Shown here piece by piece: positions 26,426-35,737 of a DNA stretch of 50,357 nucleotides (its first letter is position 1; every line of letters begins with the position of its first letter). Both the position numbers and the translations under genes were made by a program. The notes beneath the pieces are model-generated. The model did not search any database, was not told the origin of the DNA, and saw only the letters and a list, made by a program, of their open reading frames with translations. Source of the DNA: Gammaproteobacteria bacterium (GTDB lineage: Bacteria; Pseudomonadota; Gammaproteobacteria; Pseudomonadales; Pseudohongiellaceae); the NCBI GenBank assembly GCA_021773355.1, contig JAJFKE010000026.1, positions 1 through 50,357 on the forward strand, in the 5' to 3' direction.

Positions 26426-28036
26426 ATGTTGATAGCGGATAGAAAAATTGTTGCCCTTATATTTGGGTTCACTGTACTGTCGGCGTGCAATACTCTAATG
26501 GACGCGCCAGAGTCAGCGGTTGAAATACGCCCTGATCAGGGAAGGCATTTGTTCCGTCCCGAGGCAGCTTCTACAACTGACATTCCGGATATTGTTAGGC
26601 CTTTGCCCGCACTGGCAGTTCCTCAAGTAGAGCCATCGCTAGATTTGTATTCAGTAGTCGTTCAGGACGTTGAAGTGAAAGATCTGCTTTTTGCTATGGC
26701 GAGAGATGCGGATATAAATATCGATGTGCATTCTGACGTTAGGGGAAGTGTTAGCCTCAATGCGGTTGATCAAACTCTGCCACAGATAATGGAGCGAATT
26801 TCTCGGCAGGTAGATATTCGTTGGGGTTTTGAGCGGGCAGACTATATCGTAGTAGAGCCCGATCTACCCGACTTACGCAGCTACCGAATCGACTATGTCA
26901 ATGTAGCGAGGAACGCGCAATCTGCGGTGAGTGTTTCAACCGGGGTGGGGGATGACGAAACCAACAGTTCAACAAGTGTATTGAGCCAGGTTTCTGCCAA
27001 TGACTTCTGGCAGACTTTAGGTAGCAATCTATTAGCTATTCTCGGTGAATCCGTAGAGGAAGGTGGCAGTAGCAGTTCTATTATAGTCAGCCCGGAAAGT
27101 GGTATGGTGACGGTGAGGGGCAACAGTCGCCAGCATCGCGACGTATACGATTTTATTGAATCGGTTCGCACTCGAGCTCTATATCAGGTGCTGATCGAAG
27201 CGACGGTAGTCGAAGTCAATTTGAATGATCGCTTTCAATCGGGAGTCGATTGGTCAATGCTAGCTAGGGACAGCGGCCAGGTGAGCTTTAGCCAGGATTT
27301 GCTTGGTTTAAATATAGTTGATCCACCGACCAATGTTTTAACAATCGATAAATCTGCTGGTCCCGATGCGATCAACGCGACGATACGCCTATTGTCGCAG
27401 TTTGGAGATACTCAAGTATTATCTAGCCCCAAGTTGATGGCTTTGAATAATCAAACTGCCATGTTGCGTGTAGTAGATAACAGGATATATTTCACTATTG
27501 AAGTTGAGGCCGGTACAGCTGCCAGTGCAGCTGGGCCAGGAACTCCGACAGTATTCACCAGTGAAGTACATTCGGTTCCCGTAGGGTTTACCATGGCTGT
27601 CACTCCGCAGATAAGCGAGAGTGATCGAGTCACCTTAAATGTGCGACCCACGATATCCCGTATCATTCGTTTCGTAAATGATCCGAATCCGGCACTTGCC
27701 GATGCGAATGTAATAAGCCCAATTCCTGAAATTCAAATTCGTGAAATAGAATCTATCCTAAAAGTGGATAGCGGTCAGATAGCGATTTTGGGCGGGCTGA
27801 TGCAGGATACCATAGAGAATAGTAATGACGGTCTGCCGGGTTTAAATCGCTTACCTATAGTTGGCAACATGTTCAGTCTTAAGGATGACAATTTAATGAA
27901 GACAGAACTGATTATATTTATACGCCCGGTAGTCGTTAAACAGGCAAGTGTCTACGGAGACTTGGAAGAATATAGAGATTACCTGCCAACCAGTTCCAAT
28001 TCCAATTCAAGTCGAAGTTCCTTGCTTGCATTCTAA
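26426..28036 (+). CDS. mshL: Secretin lipoprotein of the MSHA-type pilus
   Basis: A 536-residue outer-membrane secretin, the pore through which the pilus leaves. The lipobox LSAC (18-21) predicts a lipoprotein. N-domains cover roughly residues 70-250, including a KH-like segment near GMVTVRGNSRQHRDVYDFI. The C-terminal secretin domain has TQVLSSPKLMALNNQTA and the pore signature GLPGLNRLPIVGNMF, then TELIIFIRPVVV. The ATG at 26426 is used because GGAG lies 8 nt upstream; a GTG at 26417 would overlap that site and the mshM stop. Confidence 0.93.
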   Translation: MLIADRKIVALIFGFTVLSACNTLMDAPESAVEIRPDQGRHLFRPEAASTTDIPDIVRPLPALAVPQVEPSLDLYSVVVQDVEVKDLLFAMARDADINIDVHSDVRGSVSLNAVDQTLPQIMERISRQVDIRWGFERADYIVVEPDLPDLRSYRIDYVNVARNAQSAVSVSTGVGDDETNSSTSVLSQVSANDFWQTLGSNLLAILGESVEEGGSSSSIIVSPESGMVTVRGNSRQHRDVYDFIESVRTRALYQVLIEATVVEVNLNDRFQSGVDWSMLARDSGQVSFSQDLLGLNIVDPPTNVLTIDKSAGPDAINATIRLLSQFGDTQVLSSPKLMALNNQTAMLRVVDNRIYFTIEVEAGTAASAAGPGTPTVFTSEVHSVPVGFTMAVTPQISESDRVTLNVRPTISRIIRFVNDPNPALADANVISPIPEIQIREIESILKVDSGQIAILGGLMQDTIENSNDGLPGLNRLPIVGNMFSLKDDNLMKTELIIFIRPVVVKQASVYGDLEEYRDYLPTSSNSNSSRSSLLAF

Positions 28037-28082
28037 TCAGTACTACCACTAAGAAGATAAAGCAGAAGAAAGAGACAATCCC

Positions 28083-29948
28083 ATGAGTTTATTGATGGAC
28101 GCGCTGCGTAAGGCCGAAGAAGCGAAGAAAAAGGCCGCGCAAGACAGCAAGTCCGATGAGGCTGCTGAAGCTAGTTCCGCACAGGCGCAGCAGCCTGAAG
28201 CAGTGGCTGAGGCCACTGCAGAAGAGCCCGCGGCAGTAGATATCGAACTCAGCATGGCCGACATGGAAGAGACACCGGCGCGCACGCCTGTGCCCAATCT
28301 TGATACAAGCATCGAGTTTGAAGATGATGAAGAGAACTATGTACTTCCAAGCTCAGTAAGGGTGCCCGAGGAATCCGAACCCGAAGTAGAAATTGTCGCG
28401 GGCGAAAATCAGATCGACGCTGAAGTTGAGCAGGAGGCCGAGCCGGATGTTGAGCCGCAGCCTATCATCAGCGACGCTGAGGAACTGCCTGAGTTAGAGT
28501 CTCAACATAAATTTATCGAGCTTGATAGTTTCGAGAATGAAGACGACCAGTCAAGCTTCGCGAATAAAGAGCCAGCTCGACCCACTGCTGCTGCATTGGA
28601 TGCCGGTTCGGCGAGATCGACAAGAGTTGAACCCTATCGATTGGCCAGCAAGGCGTCAACTGAGCGTTTCAAAGGTAGAGATGAGCCAGGTAGAAGATCG
28701 GCTCGTAGTGTTTTTGCCGCGAAAAAATCTCCGTTACTGACGAATCGAAACATGCAAGCTGCAGCAGTCGCTGCTGTGGTTATTTTCTTAGTCGGGTTTG
28801 GAACTTATTTCTACACTTCCCTCAATCAAGAAGGCACGTTCACCGTTCCCCTCGATAACTATGTGGCGACGGAGTTCCTGGATACAGGATTTGAATCGAT
28901 AGAAAGCTCCGATGAACTGCCACCAGGCGCAATTGTTGTAGACAGTGATGCCGGCACAACAGCCCAAGGGCGGCAATCCAATGTGGAACCTACCGATGCG
29001 ACAGCAACGGTTGGAAATTTAGATACTTCTATCCGAGATTCGATTGATGCCGTAGAAACCGAAGACCCAGATGCGACAACCGTGGTCGCGATTCCGGAGC
29101 CGCCCCCGCAAGTAAGCATAAACGCGGCTGATATTGAGCCAGTAACTGTCGAGCTTGAATCTGTGCCACAAGCTGATGTAACTTCCTCTTCCTCTTCCTC
29201 TTCCTCTTCCTCTTCCTCTGGCGATAGAGCGGTGATTGAAGATGTTCCGCAGCTTGCAATTAGCGGAATACAGAATGCGCCCGCAGTTACGCAGATTGAA
29301 CCTACTCGCTTGATCAGTTTTAGGCGTCAACGAACTGTTTCAACAATCGATCCCTTAGTAGAGAGAGCCTACAGTGCCTATCAGGTCGGCGCGTTGGATC
29401 AAGCTGAAGCTCTTTATAGACAGGTACTTGAGAGTGATCCACTGCAACGTGATGCCTTGCTAGGACTGGCTACGATAGCAGCCAGTAAAGATGATACGGT
29501 AGCAGCCTTGGAGCTTTATTCGAGGATGATAGCAAGAGATCCAAGTGACCCAATTGCCAGAGCAGGATTGATTGAAATCATGCCATCGGGGAGTGCCGCC
29601 GAGCAGGAAGCCGAATTGAGGCGCCTGCTTAATCAACATCCGAACGTCGCCGCACTGGTTTATGCCTATGGCAATTTTCTGGCCTCTGGACAACGCTGGT
29701 CAGAGGCGCAACAGGCTTATTTTAAGGCCTTACAATTGGCAAAATCCGAAGCCCTGCTCGCTGGTCAAGTAAACCCTGATTATGCATTTAACCTCGCCGT
29801 TAGCCTGGAGCATTTGAATCAACGCGAGCCAGCAAGAAATTATTATCAAGAAGCATTGGACTTAGCGGCCATTCATCCAGCTGGCTTTGATCTGGTGGCT
29901 GTCAGAAATCGACTTGCTAGCATGGTAGAGGGCAGGAACGATGACTGA
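28083..29948 (+). CDS. mshN: MshN-like TPR membrane protein
   Basis: A 621-residue protein whose start MSLLMDALRKAEEAKKK is shared by TPR proteins of MSHA-type loci. An acidic cytoplasmic stretch rich in Glu and Ala (20-150) precedes one membrane helix (about 224-245). The periplasmic part has a linker with a 12-serine tract (368-379) and TPR repeats from about 420 (AYQVGALDQAEALYRQVLES and similar). MshN is expected to help assemble the secretin or alignment complex. It overlaps the next gene by 8 nt. Confidence 0.82.
   Translation: MSLLMDALRKAEEAKKKAAQDSKSDEAAEASSAQAQQPEAVAEATAEEPAAVDIELSMADMEETPARTPVPNLDTSIEFEDDEENYVLPSSVRVPEESEPEVEIVAGENQIDAEVEQEAEPDVEPQPIISDAEELPELESQHKFIELDSFENEDDQSSFANKEPARPTAAALDAGSARSTRVEPYRLASKASTERFKGRDEPGRRSARSVFAAKKSPLLTNRNMQAAAVAAVVIFLVGFGTYFYTSLNQEGTFTVPLDNYVATEFLDTGFESIESSDELPPGAIVVDSDAGTTAQGRQSNVEPTDATATVGNLDTSIRDSIDAVETEDPDATTVVAIPEPPPQVSINAADIEPVTVELESVPQADVTSSSSSSSSSSSSGDRAVIEDVPQLAISGIQNAPAVTQIEPTRLISFRRQRTVSTIDPLVERAYSAYQVGALDQAEALYRQVLESDPLQRDALLGLATIAASKDDTVAALELYSRMIARDPSDPIARAGLIEIMPSGSAAEQEAELRRLLNQHPNVAALVYAYGNFLASGQRWSEAQQAYFKALQLAKSEALLAGQVNPDYAFNLAVSLEHLNQREPARNYYQEALDLAAIHPAGFDLVAVRNRLASMVEGRNDD
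29184..29219 (+). repeat. Hexanucleotide tandem repeat (TCCTCT)6
   Basis: Six perfect copies of TCCTCT inside mshN encode twelve serines. The 6-nt unit keeps the reading frame, so copy-number change would alter linker length, not switch the gene off. Confidence 0.95.
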
Positions 29949-31659
29949 AAAATCAAAAACTGGAGGGAAGAAACAACTGGGTGATGCATTGATTGAGAAA
30001 GGCATTATTACGCCGGATCAATTAACCATAGCCTTGTTGGAACAAGAAACCCTGGGTAAACGCATCGGTGCGATACTGATTGAACTGGGATTCGTTACCG
30101 ATTCGATTATTCGAGATGCGCTCAGTGAAAACACCGGCTATTCAACTGTCGATATAACCGGAACTGTTATCGATGCTGATGCGATTAAGATGGTGCCACA
30201 GGATCTGGCTCGCCGTTATAAAGTATTGCCTCTGTCCTACAACTCGGTGCAGCATGAGCTTACCGTGGCGATGCCCGATACTTACAATATAGTAGCCCTG
30301 GACCAGATACGAGCACTGAATGACAGTACTCTGCAGATTATGCCGGTATTGGGAAACGAAACTGATATCGCCAGTACCATCGAAGAAATATACGGTTTCA
30401 ATTTATCCATCGATGGAATTCTGGCAGAAATCGAGACTGGCGAAATCGATTTTGACAATCTGCAAACAGAGGGAGATCAATATCACCATCCCATGGTGCG
30501 CCTGATCAATGCAATACTAGCCGACGCGGTCCAGCAAGGTGCTTCGGATATTCACTTTGAGCCCGAAGAAGCTTTTCTAAGAATTCGTTATCGCGTCGAT
30601 GGCGTGCTGCGTCAGGTTAGAAGTCTGCATAAGAGCTATTGGGCCGCTATGGTAGTGCGCCTTAAAGTAATTAGTAATATGAATATCGCCGAATCACGAG
30701 CGCCACAGGATGGCCGAATTTCGCTTACCCTGATAGGCAGGCAGATTGATTTCAGGGTTGCGGCACAGCCTACAACACACGGCGAAAATATCGTCTTGAG
30801 AATTCTGGATAGGCGTAAAGGTATTGTACCTCTGGAATCCCTAGGCCTAAGCGAAGAGAATTTATATGCCATTAAATTGATGCTTTCAAAACCGGAAGGC
30901 GTAATTCTGGTAACAGGACCAACCGGTAGCGGTAAGACCACAACGCTTTATTCAATTCTAAATCACATCAATACCGCAGCTATCAATATCATGACCATGG
31001 AAGATCCGGTCGAATATCCGATGCCGATGATTCGGCAAACCTCTATAAGTGCGGCCGCTAAAATGGGTTTTGCGGAGGGCATTCGCTCGATGATGAGACA
31101 AGACCCGGATGTGATTCTAGTAGGTGAGATACGCGATGATGTCACCGCCGACATGGCATTTCGCGCGGCAATGACCGGTCATCAGGTGTTTTCCACCTTA
31201 CACACCAATTCTGCGGTTGGCTCTATCCCCAGGTTATCTGACTTAGGTGTGCTGCCGGATATCTTGTCTGCAAATCTAATAGGTATAATTGCTCAGCGTT
31301 TAGTACGTAAACTGTGTGAAGATTGTAAGAAACCACAGGAACTGGGTGATCTCGAACGTACTCTTCTCAAGCTCGATGACAGTGAGAGTGATGTACAAAT
31401 CTATCAGGCCGTCGGCTGTTCCAAATGTCACGGGCAAGGTTATAAGGGACGGACCTCAATTATTGAGATACTGCAGTCAAGTCATAACCTGCGCAAACTG
31501 ATTTCCGAAAATACCTCCGCCCATGGATTGAGAGAGGTTGCTGACGAATCTGGATTTAAGTCATTGGCTGACGATGCCTGCAGACGTGTTATCGATGGAA
31601 CTACATCTCTGGATGAAATCACCCGTGTGGTTGACTTGACCGATCGAGTGGGAGTCTAA
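29941..31659 (+). CDS. mshE: Pilus assembly ATPase, MshE-like
   Basis: A 572-residue GspE/PilB-family ATPase. The N-terminal MshEN-like region has two repeats, LGDALIEKGIITPDQLTIAL (13-32) and IGAILIELGFVTDSIIRDAL (42-61), the type that binds c-di-GMP in Vibrio MshE. The motor has Walker A GPTGSGKTT (326-334), the Asp box MEDPVE (353-358), Walker B QDPDVILVGEIRDD (387-400), the His box TGHQVFSTLHTN and zinc cysteines C459, C462, C493, C496. It powers pilus extension at the inner membrane. It overlaps mshN by 8 nt. Confidence 0.93.
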   Translation: MTEKSKTGGKKQLGDALIEKGIITPDQLTIALLEQETLGKRIGAILIELGFVTDSIIRDALSENTGYSTVDITGTVIDADAIKMVPQDLARRYKVLPLSYNSVQHELTVAMPDTYNIVALDQIRALNDSTLQIMPVLGNETDIASTIEEIYGFNLSIDGILAEIETGEIDFDNLQTEGDQYHHPMVRLINAILADAVQQGASDIHFEPEEAFLRIRYRVDGVLRQVRSLHKSYWAAMVVRLKVISNMNIAESRAPQDGRISLTLIGRQIDFRVAAQPTTHGENIVLRILDRRKGIVPLESLGLSEENLYAIKLMLSKPEGVILVTGPTGSGKTTTLYSILNHINTAAINIMTMEDPVEYPMPMIRQTSISAAAKMGFAEGIRSMMRQDPDVILVGEIRDDVTADMAFRAAMTGHQVFSTLHTNSAVGSIPRLSDLGVLPDILSANLIGIIAQRLVRKLCEDCKKPQELGDLERTLLKLDDSESDVQIYQAVGCSKCHGQGYKGRTSIIEILQSSHNLRKLISENTSAHGLREVADESGFKSLADDACRRVIDGTTSLDEITRVVDLTDRVGV

Positions 31660-31666
31660 ACCCAGC

Positions 31667-32872
31667 ATGGCATTGTTTTCCTACAAGGCGATTGATAACA
31701 AAGGCCGCAACCATATCGGCAAGCTTGATGCAGCCAATGAGGGTGATCTTGAAAATCGATTGAGCCGAATGGGAATGGACTTGATCAAGTGCAAGTTTGT
31801 CGAAGAGAAAAGAATTTTAGGCGGCGGAGGGGTTATCCGCCGAATCGATCTGATCAATTTTTGTTTTCATATGGAACAGTTGACCAGATCTGGTGTGTCG
31901 ATCATAGACGGTTTGGTCGATTTGCGAGACAGCGTTGAGCAGGCTAGTTTCAGGCGTGTAATCGGACAGGTTATCGATGACATCGAAGCCGGTATGAAAC
32001 TTTCACTAGCTCTAGCGGAACATCCAAAAGTTTTCGACGATATGTTTGTTAACCTGATAGCAGCAGGCGAAGAAAGTGGTCAGCTGCCAGATGTGTTCCT
32101 GTCTTTGAATGAAATGATTAAATGGCACGATGAACTCATCTCCACCACCAAGAATTTGCTGGTCTTTCCCGTTTTCGTTGGTTTGGTGGTGGTATTCGTG
32201 GTGGGTTTTCTGATGGTCTATCTCGTTCCTCAACTAGTCAGTTTTATTGAGGGTATCGGTCAGGAGCTTCCTACTCATACAAAGCTCTTGATTGCTACTT
32301 CAAATTTCTTCGTAAATTTTTGGTATATGTTTACCCTGGTTCCCATTGTCTTGTATGCCATCGTAAAAACCATGACCAGCATAAGCCTGGAAGCTCGTTA
32401 TCAGGTTGACTCATTTAAACTAAGAGTTTGGCAAATTGGTCCAGTATTGCGAAAGATAATTCTTTCCAGATTCGCCAATCTGTTTGCAATGCTGTACAAG
32501 GCTGGCATACCCGTTCTAAAGTGCATAGAAATTACCGAAAAAGCCTCCGGCAATGAGGCTATTCGCCAGGCCTTGGGTAAGGCCCGTGACGAAATTCAAG
32601 AAGGTAAGGGTGTGTCAACCAGTTTCCGAAATACCGGCTTGTTCCCTCCTTTAGTTATACGCATGATAAGGGTAGGCGAGTCGACCGGTCAGTTGGACCA
32701 AGCACTGCTAAATGTTAGCTATTTTTATGAGCGTGATATAAAAGACTCAATCGACAAAGTACAAGCATTGATACAGCCCACGATGACGGTATTCTTAGGC
32801 GCTATCCTCGGCTGGGTCATGATCTCAGTGATGGGCCCTGTGTATAATTCCATTAGCAATATGGCACTCTAG
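31667..32872 (+). CDS. mshG: Platform protein, MshG/PilC/GspF family
   Basis: A 401-residue inner-membrane protein. It starts with LFSYKAIDNKGRNHIGKLDA, typical of the family, and has two T2SSF domains: one with FCFHMEQLTRSGVSIIDGL (about 66-84) and one with ILSRFANLFAMLYKAGIPVL (about 264-283). Three membrane segments are visible (near 165-190, 215-235, 370-395). It anchors the ATPase below the growing pilus. Seven nucleotides separate it from mshE. Confidence 0.93.
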   Translation: MALFSYKAIDNKGRNHIGKLDAANEGDLENRLSRMGMDLIKCKFVEEKRILGGGGVIRRIDLINFCFHMEQLTRSGVSIIDGLVDLRDSVEQASFRRVIGQVIDDIEAGMKLSLALAEHPKVFDDMFVNLIAAGEESGQLPDVFLSLNEMIKWHDELISTTKNLLVFPVFVGLVVVFVVGFLMVYLVPQLVSFIEGIGQELPTHTKLLIATSNFFVNFWYMFTLVPIVLYAIVKTMTSISLEARYQVDSFKLRVWQIGPVLRKIILSRFANLFAMLYKAGIPVLKCIEITEKASGNEAIRQALGKARDEIQEGKGVSTSFRNTGLFPPLVIRMIRVGESTGQLDQALLNVSYFYERDIKDSIDKVQALIQPTMTVFLGAILGWVMISVMGPVYNSISNMAL

Positions 32873-32880
32873 GCATAAGC

Positions 32881-34413
32881 ATGTTTGGATTAAGGTCAGC
32901 TTCAAATCGACGCATAATCCTCATTAATTTTGAGGGTCTGGCCGTATTCGGCATAGACAATGACCGCCTGATGAAACTGGCTGTGTTTGCTGATGATGAT
33001 ATCGGGCATAGCAAATTCCGAGACTATATCGTTGATGAATCTCTATCCACGGTATCGCTGGTAGTTGATTCTCCGGCTGAAGATTTCATTGTGGAAAAAG
33101 TAGTCCACGTTAGTGCCTATGATCAGAAGTCCTTTCTAGCACGAAAAATGGATCAGCATTTTCGCAACGTCGAATACCGTTCGGCGAAGGTGCTTGGCCG
33201 GGAAAAAACAGGCAGACGCGACGACCGGGTTCTATTTAGCGCGCTAACGCAGGCTCGCAATATTGACAACTGGATTCGTGTTCTCCTGCAGGAACAAGTT
33301 TCCATTAAGAGTATTACCTCGCCGGCATTTGCCATCTGTAAAGTTGCTAGAGAATTCGGCCTCGCCACAACCGATGAGATATTGTTAGTTAATTGGCAGC
33401 GTAACGGCATACGTCAATCCCTTATCTCCAATAACGAACTCATGTTTAGCCGCCTTACCCCTCTGCCTACTGATCCCGACGCGGATCTGGCCAAGGCTAT
33501 ATTGGATGCCTGTTCACAATCTAAAGAGTATCTGGAACGTATTGGACTGTTAAAGCCTGAGCAGATGCCGGACTTGCACGTGGTTTCACCCCTGCTGGAG
33601 AGCGATGCTTTCGCAGATCAGCCAGGAAGCGCAGATTTCGGCACTGTGTATCACCATAACTCCATCGACCTCATGCCTATCGATAAGTACGGCGGCCCAC
33701 AAAGTGAAATCACCGCAATGCTGCTTTGCCTCGACTGGGGTGCCCGCAGCGGAGAATTTAGCAACATCTATGCCTCTGCCGCAGTCATGCGCTTCAAGCA
33801 TCTCAGGCTGCAGCGAAATTTAATTGCCGCGGCCTGCTTGGCCGTCCTTTTGCTGGGCGGCATCGTTGCCGCTCCAGTGATTAGTGACACGCTTCAGAGT
33901 CGCATCAACTATCGAACGATGACGCAAGACATGCTGCCAATTCAGGAGCAATATGATTCTCTGACAGCCCAGTTTCCGGAGACACCTATTCCCTCAGAGG
34001 CAATGGCTCTGGTCGTGAATAACTATGACCTGATACAGAGCCAAAATCATCATCCCCCAGAATTACTTAGTCGTATCTCAGAGGTGGTAGCCCAACACCC
34101 GACTATTAGTCTCTCGTCTCTAGTTTGGAATCTCACAGCGGATGAACAGTTTTTTGAAATCGGCGATGCGGTGTTAGCCAATAGTACAACGGTGGAATTG
34201 GAACTATACGGCAATCAGATGGGTACTAGTAGTTACCAGAATGCGGATATAAGCTTGCGTGCATTCATCGAATCTTTAAACAGTATCGACGGAGCCAGTG
34301 TAATCCCTATTCGTCTGCCCATAGAATCAGGTCCCGACGCTGCCGTTAGCGCACAAGTTGGAGATCAGGTTCTGAACTCTGAGTTTGCCTTAAGTGTGAG
34401 GTTCGAAAGTTAA
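32881..34413 (+). CDS. mshI: MshI-like PilM-PilN fusion protein
   Basis: A 510-residue protein. Residues 1-300 resemble the actin-like PilM/MshI cytoplasmic part (for example RIILINFEGLAVFGI and ILLVNWQRNGIRQSLI). A membrane helix follows at about 312-333, and then a periplasmic part of about 175 residues with a coiled start (TMTQDMLPIQEQYDSLTAQF) like PilN. In the standard type IV pilus these are two proteins, PilM and PilN, that form the alignment complex with PilO. The PilM assignment rests on fold pattern and gene order; nucleotide-binding motifs are not clear. Confidence 0.72.
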   Translation: MFGLRSASNRRIILINFEGLAVFGIDNDRLMKLAVFADDDIGHSKFRDYIVDESLSTVSLVVDSPAEDFIVEKVVHVSAYDQKSFLARKMDQHFRNVEYRSAKVLGREKTGRRDDRVLFSALTQARNIDNWIRVLLQEQVSIKSITSPAFAICKVAREFGLATTDEILLVNWQRNGIRQSLISNNELMFSRLTPLPTDPDADLAKAILDACSQSKEYLERIGLLKPEQMPDLHVVSPLLESDAFADQPGSADFGTVYHHNSIDLMPIDKYGGPQSEITAMLLCLDWGARSGEFSNIYASAAVMRFKHLRLQRNLIAAACLAVLLLGGIVAAPVISDTLQSRINYRTMTQDMLPIQEQYDSLTAQFPETPIPSEAMALVVNNYDLIQSQNHHPPELLSRISEVVAQHPTISLSSLVWNLTADEQFFEIGDAVLANSTTVELELYGNQMGTSSYQNADISLRAFIESLNSIDGASVIPIRLPIESGPDAAVSAQVGDQVLNSEFALSVRFES

Positions 34414-35076
34414 ATGGCTTTACAGAGGCATAATCTAAAAGATGATTTGGCCTGGCTAAAGTGGTGGTTGGTTCTGCTGGGAGTAGCTTTTGCCATCGCC
34501 ATAGGCGGTTATTGGGCTGCGCTTAGTTACCGTAATGATATGCGCCGACTGGAGTTCGGTACACGCTCTAATTTTGATGTGATTATCCAGGAAGTGACCC
34601 AGATCGAAGAATCGGAGCGGATTATTGTTGAGAATATCGATCGATTCAATACGCTGGTCGCTAATCGACTTCTGGATGAAGAAGACAGGGTCTCCCTGCT
34701 CGAGGATATTAGCAGGATACGTAATCGATATCAGCTATTCCCGATAGACGTTGAAATTCGAGAACAGAATAGCCAGATTCTAGAATACGGTGCTGACACT
34801 GAGTACCCTGACGAACAGATATCAGTTCGCAGAAGCATGGTGATGTTGCGAATTCCGTTGCTGCATGAAGAAGACTTAACCCGTTTCCTTGGCGCATTTC
34901 TGAACTCGGGTAGGTTAATGCTTACCACTTCCTGTTCCATAACTTCATCGGCAGTCGATGATACTGAGGCACTAAAAATCGTAGAGCACCAAATTGCGAC
35001 CTGCGAATTTATTTGGTACACGTTTCGACGTGAACTTAGTACTGAAGATTCGGAATACGATGAGTTTGAAGAGTAG
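34414..35076 (+). CDS. mshJ: MshJ/PilO-like alignment protein
   Basis: A 220-residue protein with one membrane helix near 16-37 (WWLVLLGVAFAIAIGGYWAA), a coiled-coil stretch (50-110) and a small periplasmic domain. Size, topology and position directly after the PilM-PilN fusion match PilO/MshJ, which pairs with PilN in the periplasm. It starts at the base following the mshI stop codon. Direct sequence identity to PilO is low, so the call leans on context. Confidence 0.68.
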   Translation: MALQRHNLKDDLAWLKWWLVLLGVAFAIAIGGYWAALSYRNDMRRLEFGTRSNFDVIIQEVTQIEESERIIVENIDRFNTLVANRLLDEEDRVSLLEDISRIRNRYQLFPIDVEIREQNSQILEYGADTEYPDEQISVRRSMVMLRIPLLHEEDLTRFLGAFLNSGRLMLTTSCSITSSAVDDTEALKIVEHQIATCEFIWYTFRRELSTEDSEYDEFEE

Positions 35077-35146
35077 TAGAAAAATGTTTAGGGTAAATCG
35101 ATTGAGACTTAACAAGGTGCAAACACCAACAAGGCGAATAGAGGAT

Positions 35147-35737
35147 ATGAATAGAGTCAGAGTCTGTTCACTTTCATTGCTGCTCATGCTGACGATTGGC
35201 GTTCCGGCCACCGTAAAAGCGCAATCTGTGCAGCGTTTGTTTTCTACTCCAGCAGCCCGTGCTGAATTGGATCGCCGTCGCTTTCAGCAATCGCAGCCTG
35301 TCACTGAAATCACGCAACCCCTAGTCGTACCGATAATAGAGGTTCCACTAGTCACCGATGATGCAGAGGAAATTGTTTATAGCTTGGGCGGTACCATGCA
35401 AAAGAGTGATGGTGGTTACACGGTGTGGATCAATAATATAGTCTACGATCAAACTAATCTTCCAGAGAATATGCAGCTGCTAACCCCGTTTAGCCGCGGT
35501 CAGTTGCGCATACGTGATACCCGTAGTGGACGCAATTACGATGTGAAACCCGGGCAGGTTTTAAATCTCAGCACAGGACAATTGTATGAGTCTTATCAGT
35601 ATCAAGCTGCGCTAGCTGCAACTGCAGCGGAGACCGCTGCCGCAGCATTAGAGACTCCGGCTGCCAGTGATTCTGGCTCAGCAATAATCGATAGCGCTGC
35701 TGTGCAAGCTGTGATTGAGCTATCTCAGGACTTATGA
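35147..35737 (+). CDS. MshK-like periplasmic protein
   Basis: About 196 residues with a clear signal peptide (NRVRVCSLSLLLMLTIGVP, cleavage near KAQ). The middle (about 80-150) contains YSLGGTMQKSDGGYTVWINN and LRIRDTRSGRNYDVKPGQVL, which resembles the small C-terminal domain of MshK and GspB/PilP-type partners that touch the secretin. The end is Ala-rich. The start is uncertain: the ATG at 35147 gives a normal signal peptide but GAGG is only 2 nt away; an ATG at 35084 would add 21 residues. Four nt overlap with the next gene. Confidence 0.62.
   Translation: MNRVRVCSLSLLLMLTIGVPATVKAQSVQRLFSTPAARAELDRRRFQQSQPVTEITQPLVVPIIEVPLVTDDAEEIVYSLGGTMQKSDGGYTVWINNIVYDQTNLPENMQLLTPFSRGQLRIRDTRSGRNYDVKPGQVLNLSTGQLYESYQYQAALAATAAETAAAALETPAASDSGSAIIDSAAVQAVIELSQDL

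Noticed and set aside
29019..29330. Arg-rich minus-strand frame opposite the serine tract
   Set aside because: The RGRGRG/KRKRKR content is simply the complement of the TCCTCT repeat.
34994..35146. Longer N-terminus for the MshK-like protein
   Set aside because: It would overlap mshJ by more than 80 nt and bury a clear signal peptide.
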